A DNA stretch of 64,000 bases from NCBI GenBank assembly GCA_016719295.1, contig JADKAF010000001.1:6820001-6884000 (forward strand). The letters run 5' to 3'. This DNA comes from Planctomycetota bacterium (GTDB taxonomy: Bacteria > Planctomycetota > UBA1135 > JADKAF01). A model generated the notes under the pieces. It searched no databases and had not been told where the DNA came from. It saw nothing but the letters and a program-made list of their open reading frames with translations. Shown piece by piece: positions 58,655 to 64,000 of the stretch; position 1 is the stretch's first letter, and every line of letters starts with the position of its first letter. The translations under genes were made by a program, and so were the position numbers.

Positions 58655-58931
58655 CGCCGCGCGGGCGCGTAACCCGTGTCTATCGACGTCGTTCGCGCGT
58701 CGAGTTCCGATCGCTCCCGGCAACATGAGTTCCGGAGCCCCCGCCTCCAGCGGGCTCCGGAACGGCGCACCATGTCTATCGACGGAGCGAAGCCGCGCCC
58801 GGAGGCGCAGCAAGCGACGTGAACGACGCGCGACGCTTCGAGTTCCTCGTGGACGTCGTTCGCGCGTCGACGTTCGAACTCCATCGACGTGGACCGCGCG
58901 CGTCGGGCTCGGCGCTTGCTTCGCCGTAGGG
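58655..58931 (+). repeat. Right inverted repeat of the RAYT element
   Basis: Reverse complement of the left repeat, 277 bp, containing the paired hairpin gttccggagccc (58729-58740) and gggctccggaac (58752-58763). A 12-base cgtcgatagaca-like motif occurs on both sides of the hairpin when read in the left-repeat orientation. The stretch 58932-59161 beyond it is rich in ctctcg runs (58972-58998) and contains no gene. Confidence 0.85.
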
Positions 58932-59161
58932 CCGGGCGTAGCGCCTGCGCGGTCTTGCGCTCGAATGCCTCTCGCTTCTCGCTCTCGCTCTCGCTTTCAC
59001 GAGCGCGCCTAGTCGCTCTAATGCGCAGCGAGATCGAGCCGTCCTTGGGTTCGGAGCGTGACTCGAGAACAACGACCTTTGCGCCCCAAGGACTCCAGCG
59101 CGGAGCGCGAGCGGAGGAGCCCGGGAGACAGCGGCGGCCGGGTCTGCGTATCCTGAGCCGC

Positions 59162-61084
59162 ATGCTCGCCCGCGACCGCTCGCGCTTCCTGCTGCTCGCC
59201 GCCGCGCTCGCCGCTGCGTTGACCCTCGGCGTCTTCACGCTGTTCGGTCTCGCGGCCGAGCGCGCGAGCGAGCGCGCGCAGCGCGAGGAGACCGCGCGCG
59301 CGGCGCTGGAGGCCGCCGCCGCGCGCAGCGCGAGCCGCATCGAGGCCGAGCTGCGCGAGGCGCTGCAGCGCGTGCGCGACGCGCACGCGGCGGGCGAGCT
59401 GGAGCGGCTCACGCCCGAGGAGCTCGGCGCGGTCCACGTTGCGCTCGCCGGCGCCGACGGCGCTCCGCTCTGGCCTCCGCGCGCGACGTGGCTCGAGCTC
59501 GACGGAGCGCTCGAGCGCGCGAGCTTCGCCGTGCGCGAGCTGCTCGAGCGCACCGGCGCTGTGCGCGCCGAGGAGCTCGCGACGGAGGAGCTGCTGGCGA
59601 GCGTCGCGGGCTGGGAGAAGCCCTGCGGCGAGCGCGCCCTCGCGCGCTTCCGCCTGGCGCAGCGCGACGGCGACTGGAGTCGCCTCGACGGCGCGGATCT
59701 CGAGCACTTGCCGAGCGCGGCCGGGTTCCACGTGCACGCCGCGCGTGCGCGCGAGGCGCTGCAACGCGGGAAGGCGGAGCACGCGCGCGTCGCGCTGCAG
59801 GCGCTCGAGGCGTTTCTGGCTCCGCTGCGCACGACGGCTCCCGTGTCCATCGAGAGTTGGCGACGCGAGCTCTACGCCGAGCTCGAGCCGCTGCAGCCGG
59901 GCCTCGGCGCCGCGCAAGACGCGCTGGCTGCCGCTTGGGAGCGCCGCCACGCGTGGATCCAGGTCCATGAGCAGGGGATCGCGGGCGCGCTCGCGCGCGC
60001 GACGAGCCGCGGTCGCTTCGAAGCTCTCGACGCAGGCGCCTTGCCGAGCTTCTCGCTCGCGTGGAGCACACCAAGTACAGAGCTGCGCGCGATCGCGGCG
60101 TTCGATGAGCGCGCGCAGCAGCAGGTTCTCGAAACCCTCGCGCGCGAGCTCGCGCCGCGCTGCGCGGAGCTGCTCTTGATCGACGGGGCGGCGGCGGGGG
60201 CCGTGCGCGCGCCGATGCTCGTCGCGAGCTTCCCCGGCCTCGGCTTGGAGCCGCTGCTCGCCGCGCGCTGGCGCGACGAAGCGGCGTTCCCGTGGCGCAC
60301 CGTGGTGGCGGGCTCGTTCCTCGCCGCGTGCCTCTCTCTCGCGCTGCTCGGCTTGGCACTCGCCTCGCGCAGCGTGCGCGCGGAGCGCGCGGCGGTGGCG
60401 GAGCGCAGCGAGTTCCTCTCGCGCGTCTCGCACCAATTGAAGACCCCGGTCGCGAACCTGCGTCTCTTCGCCGAGACCCTAGCTTCCGGCCGCGCGCGCG
60501 AGCCAGAGGTCGTGCAGAAGATGCAGGCGATCCTCGGCAGCGAGGCCGAGCGCCTCGGCGACTATCTACAGCGCGTGCTCTCGCTGGCGCGCCTCGACGA
60601 GACGGCGGAGGCGAGTGCGGCGGAGACGATCGATCTCCGAAAGCTCCTCGAGGCGGAGCGCGCGCGCGCCGCGCTGCTCGCCGCCCGCGCGGGCGTGCGC
60701 TTCGAGCAGCAGTGGCCCGCGGAGCTGCCCGCGCTCCGCGGCGATGCGCGGGCCCTCGCCGATGCGCTCGCGAACGTGATCGAGAACGCGGTGCGCTTCA
60801 CGCGCGTGGGTGGCCTCGTCCGTCTCGAGGCCGAGGTGCTCGCGCACGAGCTGCGCGTTCGAGTTCTCGATCAAGGGTCGGGCATCCCCGCGGAGGAGCA
60901 CGAGCGGATCTTCGAGCGCTTCGCCCAGCTCGGCGGCGAACGCCGCGCCGCGGGCGAAGGCACCGGGCTCGGCCTCTGGATCGCGCGCGAGGGCGCGCGT
61001 CGCTCGGGCGGCACGCTCGTCGTCGAGCGCTCGGATGCGAGCGGCACGAGCTTCCTCTTCCGCTGGCCGCTGGCCCTGGAGTAG
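59162..61084 (+). CDS. Sensor histidine kinase with large extracytoplasmic domain
   Basis: The 640-residue protein starts at ATG 59162, with helices at about 8-30 (FLLLAAALAAALTLGVFTLF) and 380-402 (VVAGSFLAACLSLALLGLAL). Between them lies a ~345-residue Ala/Glu/Arg-rich, probably helical sensor region unlike a named family. The cytoplasmic part has HisKA with VSHQLKTPVANLRLF (H424) and HATPase_c with NVIENAVRFT, DQGSGIP and GTGLGLWIAR. The response regulator gene starts 10 bases after its stop, forming a two-component operon. The signal is unknown. Confidence 0.93.
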   Translation: MLARDRSRFLLLAAALAAALTLGVFTLFGLAAERASERAQREETARAALEAAAARSASRIEAELREALQRVRDAHAAGELERLTPEELGAVHVALAGADGAPLWPPRATWLELDGALERASFAVRELLERTGAVRAEELATEELLASVAGWEKPCGERALARFRLAQRDGDWSRLDGADLEHLPSAAGFHVHAARAREALQRGKAEHARVALQALEAFLAPLRTTAPVSIESWRRELYAELEPLQPGLGAAQDALAAAWERRHAWIQVHEQGIAGALARATSRGRFEALDAGALPSFSLAWSTPSTELRAIAAFDERAQQQVLETLARELAPRCAELLLIDGAAAGAVRAPMLVASFPGLGLEPLLAARWRDEAAFPWRTVVAGSFLAACLSLALLGLALASRSVRAERAAVAERSEFLSRVSHQLKTPVANLRLFAETLASGRAREPEVVQKMQAILGSEAERLGDYLQRVLSLARLDETAEASAAETIDLRKLLEAERARAALLAARAGVRFEQQWPAELPALRGDARALADALANVIENAVRFTRVGGLVRLEAEVLAHELRVRVLDQGSGIPAEEHERIFERFAQLGGERRAAGEGTGLGLWIAREGARRSGGTLVVERSDASGTSFLFRWPLALE

Positions 61085-61093
61085 ATCCTCCGT

Positions 61094-61810
61094 ATGGCCG
61101 CGATCCTGCTCGTCGAGGACGACCCGCACCTCCGCTTCGGCGTCCAGTGGAACCTGGAGCGCGAAGGTCATCGCGTCGTCGCGTTCGAGCGCGGCGAAGA
61201 GGCGCTCGCGTGCTTCGCGCGCGAGCGCTTCGAGCTGGTGCTCCTCGACTTGATGCTGCCGGGGATCTCGGGCTTCGAGGTCTTGCGCGCGCTGCGGGAG
61301 CGCAGCGCGACGTTGCCGGTGCTGGTGCTCTCCGCGCGCGCCGATGAAGCCGATGCCGTGACGGCCCTCGGCCACGGCGCCGACGACTACGTGCGGAAGC
61401 CCTTCGGCCTGAGCGAGCTCCTGGCGCGCATCGCGGCGGTGCTGCGGCGCGCGAGCCCCGCGCGCGAAGCTGGCGTGGAGCGCGCGGCTGTCGTGCCGGA
61501 GTGGACCCTGCTCGGCGAGTGGCGCCTCGACCTCGAGAACCTCCTCGCCACGGGACCGCGCGGCGAGCTCCGCTTCACCACGATCGAAGCCGAGCTCTTG
61601 ACGGCCCTGCTCGCGAAGCGCGGCGAGCTCTGTCGTCGCGAGGAACTCCTGCAGCGCGTCTGGGGCCTCGGTACGCAGACGCTGACGCGCACGCTCGACA
61701 ACCACATCGCGCGCCTGCGGAAGAAGCTGGAGATCGACCCCGCGTCCCCGCGCTATCTCCAGACCGTGCACGGCGCGGGCTACACGATTCCGCGCGACGG
61801 CGCGCGCTGA
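61094..61810 (+). CDS. OmpR/PhoB-type response regulator
   Basis: The 238-residue protein has a receiver domain, with LVEDDPHLRFG at the acidic pocket, phospho-acceptor D52 in VLLDLMLPG and the conserved Lys in RKPFG. It also has a C-terminal winged-helix domain ending TLDNHIARLRKKLE and YLQTVHGAGYTI. It is the partner of the sensor kinase 9 bp upstream. Targets are not evident. The ATG at 61094 gives the standard length for the family. Confidence 0.95.
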   Translation: MAAILLVEDDPHLRFGVQWNLEREGHRVVAFERGEEALACFARERFELVLLDLMLPGISGFEVLRALRERSATLPVLVLSARADEADAVTALGHGADDYVRKPFGLSELLARIAAVLRRASPAREAGVERAAVVPEWTLLGEWRLDLENLLATGPRGELRFTTIEAELLTALLAKRGELCRREELLQRVWGLGTQTLTRTLDNHIARLRKKLEIDPASPRYLQTVHGAGYTIPRDGAR

Positions 61811-61961
61811 AGCGCCGTCACGAAGCTCGCCGCTCCCTCGCGCGGTACATCTTCGTTACCTCTCCGCGACGCGGGGGAGCGTGAGCGCGTGGTCTGATCG
61901 TCCGCATCGCCGGAGAGCGATGCCCCGCGCGGAGTGCGCGGGAGCTCGTGGAGCTTCGATC

Positions 61962-64000
61962 ATGCGGAACGCGATCATCGTTTGGAGTGTGCTCGGCGCG
62001 CTGCTCGGCAGCGGGACGGCTCGGGCGCAGCACGAGGAGGCGCTCGCCAAGGCGTATCAGCTGGAGGAGGTGGAGGGGCGCGTGGCCGAAGCCCTCGCCG
62101 GCTACGAGAGCGTCGCCGCAGCGACCAAGCTCCCCGAGCGCCCGTGCTTCGACGCGCTGCTGGGCAAGGCGCGCTGCCTGCGCCGTCTCGCGCGCTTCGA
62201 CGAGGCCGCGGCCGTCGTCGCTGAGCTCGAGGCGGCGAACTTCCCGTGGGCGGTCGGGAACACGGTGAAGCTCGAGCGCGAGAGGCTGGAACGTGCGCGA
62301 GGGGAGCAGGATGAGGAGCGGAAGAAGCTGCGGGCGGAGGTGCTCGCGGCACTCGCCGCCCAGGGCACGGGAACCAGCGTGATCCGAGCGCTGGGGGCAC
62401 GCGCGATCCCGACGCTGGAGGAAGTCGCCGGCAAGGGATCTCCCCATCCGAACCTCGCCAGCACGGCCTGGTGGCTGCTCACCAGCTCACGCGAGCCTTC
62501 CGCCATCGAGGCGCTGCTGAACCTCGTGCGCCGCGACGCGCTCGCTATCCCGAGCGGAGAGCTCGAGAATGAGTATTGGGGCTTGAGTAACCCAGAGCAA
62601 GTGGTCGTCAACCTCGATCCCGTCATCGCGGCGCTCGTGCAGAGCGAGAACCCCCTGCTTCGAAAAGGTGGAGTGGTGTCCTTCCGCTGTCTCCGTGCTC
62701 CGGCGCCGGAGCTCGTGCGCCGGGCCCTCGGCGACGCCAACTTCCGTGTGCGCCTCAATCTTCTGGAGTGGCTGCGCGCAGCACCCCCCTGGGTGGATCG
62801 CGAGCTCTACGGCGATTGCCTGCGGGCACTGGCGCGTGATCCGCAGTTCGAGATCCGCCAGAAGATGACCAGCCACTTGTCGGAAGTCGCCCGGCGCAAC
62901 CCGCTTCTCGCCGGCGAGATCGCGGAGGTCCTCACGCGCGACGAAGCGCAGGAGATCCGCGCCGGCGCCTTCGAGTACCTGGGGAACGTCCGATCGCTGG
63001 AATCGCAGCGCGAGCTACTCGAGAGGGGACTCGCGGATGTGCATCCGCCGATTCGTCTCCTCTGCGCCGAGCGCTTCGGCAAGGCGCTGCGCAGCACGGA
63101 CATCCCCGTGCTGCTCGCGTTCCTGCGCGATCCGAATGAGGAGCGTCGCAGGAAGTCCGCGGAACTCCTCTGGCGCTTCTCTCCGGAGGAACTCGTGAGC
63201 TCGGCGGAGGCACTCGAACCGCTTTGGTACGCGCTGGAAGATACGAATGAGATTCCACGAGCTCTCGCCTGCCGTGCATTGGCCTCCGTCCTGAGGCGGG
63301 AGGAGCTGCCACGCCTTCTGCCGCAGCTCCAGGATGGAACGTCGCGAATCCGCGGCTTCGTCCTCGAAGCGGTGCTGCGTCTCGATGCGATCGAAGCGCT
63401 GCCGGCGATCGTCGCCGCGCTGCCTCTGCTGGCGAGCGTCGTCGATCCGCGCGGCGGGGAGTCCAAGCTCTCACACGTCGACCTGCTCCGTTGGCTGATC
63501 GAGAAGAACCATCGGAAGGAGCTCGAGCAGGTGCTCGCGCATGTTTCCAAGCTCACGCTCTCGAAGTCCGTCGTCGAGCTCTTGGACGCGGCTCTGGATG
63601 CGGAGCAGAAGAGCGCTCTGCTGGGAACGGCGGCGTTGGGTGAGGATCGCAAGCGAGCCGCTGATGCGCTCTATGCCCTCCGCCGATTCGGTCGCGGGAA
63701 CCCCGAGTTCCTGCGGACCTGCCTCGAGCTCCGCGCGGGCACGGTCGATCAGGAGTCGCGCGCGCGCTTGACGTCGATCTTGTGCGAGGAAGGCGGGCTC
63801 GAGTCCTACGATGCGGTCCTGGAGGAGTTGTCCAATCCCAGGTTCTCGAACTCGGGCGATAGCATCCCTTCGGCCGCGCGGTACTTCGCGCGCTGGACCG
63901 ATGAAGTTCGGCGCCCGCGCCTCGAAGAGGCGCTTCTTGCCTCGCCAGGCCAGTGGGCCTGGTTCACTCAGGGGAAGCCGGTCGAGCAGGCGACCTTCGC
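61962..64000 (+). CDS. Secreted HEAT-like repeat protein, 3' end outside the window
   Basis: From ATG 61962 the frame is open for 679 codons to the last base of the window without a stop, so the gene is truncated here. It begins with a signal peptide (AIIVWSVLGALLGSGTARAQ) and a TPR-like helical stretch, then HEAT-like repeats with recurring phrases such as IRLLCAERFGKAL, DPNEERRRKSAELLW and IPRALACRALASVLR. Such helical arrays usually mediate protein contacts. No catalytic motif was seen. It is probably periplasmic; the function cannot be stated. Confidence 0.8.
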   Translation, partial: MRNAIIVWSVLGALLGSGTARAQHEEALAKAYQLEEVEGRVAEALAGYESVAAATKLPERPCFDALLGKARCLRRLARFDEAAAVVAELEAANFPWAVGNTVKLERERLERARGEQDEERKKLRAEVLAALAAQGTGTSVIRALGARAIPTLEEVAGKGSPHPNLASTAWWLLTSSREPSAIEALLNLVRRDALAIPSGELENEYWGLSNPEQVVVNLDPVIAALVQSENPLLRKGGVVSFRCLRAPAPELVRRALGDANFRVRLNLLEWLRAAPPWVDRELYGDCLRALARDPQFEIRQKMTSHLSEVARRNPLLAGEIAEVLTRDEAQEIRAGAFEYLGNVRSLESQRELLERGLADVHPPIRLLCAERFGKALRSTDIPVLLAFLRDPNEERRRKSAELLWRFSPEELVSSAEALEPLWYALEDTNEIPRALACRALASVLRREELPRLLPQLQDGTSRIRGFVLEAVLRLDAIEALPAIVAALPLLASVVDPRGGESKLSHVDLLRWLIEKNHRKELEQVLAHVSKLTLSKSVVELLDAALDAEQKSALLGTAALGEDRKRAADALYALRRFGRGNPEFLRTCLELRAGTVDQESRARLTSILCEEGGLESYDAVLEELSNPRFSNSGDSIPSAARYFARWTDEVRRPRLEEALLASPGQWAWFTQGKPVEQATF

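Larger units (their letters stand above)
57453..58931 (+). mobile_element. RAYT-type transposase element flanked by 277-bp inverted repeats
   Basis: The unit is 1479 bp: left repeat, transposase gene, right repeat. The right repeat is the reverse complement of the left with scattered differences. Each repeat carries a REP-like hairpin. The flanks beyond 57453 and 58931 still show weak similarity, so the true ends may lie a few bases further out. No target duplication was seen. It is inserted between a methyltransferase and a sensor kinase, breaking no recognisable gene. REP-associated transposases are usually flanked by much shorter REPs, which makes this arrangement notable. Confidence 0.75.

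Noticed and set aside
58972..58998. ctctcg-rich stretch as a functional repeat
   Set aside because: Short, imperfect and confined to an area without a gene; probably low-complexity drift.

Overview
The window is very GC-rich and densely coded. Its gene content points to a member of the Planctomycetota, although no rRNA or other marker is present to prove this. The supporting signs are very large secreted proteins with FG-GAP and SBBP-type repeats, a Ser/Thr kinase with TPR repeats beside an ECF-like sigma factor, a giant alpha-2-macroglobulin/TPR protein, and a recurring C-terminal tail containing a GCGG motif on secreted proteins. All names below come from motifs and general similarity read by eye; no database search was run. 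The high GC content makes long antisense frames common, and these were discarded.

Layout. 0-7.6 kb: a FliA/WhiG-type sigma factor, lysA, an IscU/NifU-like scaffold overlapping a GAF/AAA+/Fis regulator, a secreted protein closed by a clear rho-independent terminator, then a zinc-ribbon protein coupled to a DUF985 cupin. 7.6-16.1 kb: two small membrane proteins (one NrtS-like), comM on the minus strand, a PtsN-like EIIA protein followed by a 21-bp tandem repeat, a lipoprotein and membrane protein pair, a secreted minus-strand protein, a GH63/MGH1-like glycosidase and a membrane protein with a probable frameshift. 16.2-26.7 kb: the 2565-residue alpha-2-macroglobulin-like protein and, convergent to it, a secreted HExxH metalloprotease with three tandem C-terminal repeats.

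27-32 kb: a split MnmC pair (methyltransferase, then FAD oxidoreductase) for tRNA wobble-uridine modification, then the ECF-like sigma factor and the Ser/Thr kinase. 32-43 kb: three tandem 1.2-kb-residue-class paralogues (about 1170-1200 aa each), every one preceded by the same ~100-bp leader with a 12-bp hairpin; their downstream halves form a sequence mosaic. 43-57 kb: methyltransferases, a two-motif aspartyl protease, DinB-like proteins, two membrane spermidine-synthase-like proteins flanking a zinc metallopeptidase, a cardiolipin-synthase-type PLD protein and a secreted protein.

57.4-58.9 kb: a REP-associated (Y1/HUH) transposase gene enclosed by 277-bp inverted repeats, each carrying a REP-like hairpin. 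This is the most unusual structure in the window. The end holds a two-component system and a truncated secreted HEAT-like protein that runs off the edge. Most genes are housekeeping or envelope-related. The two regions that look most like undescribed systems are the three-paralogue cassette with repeated leaders and the transposase with long inverted repeats.
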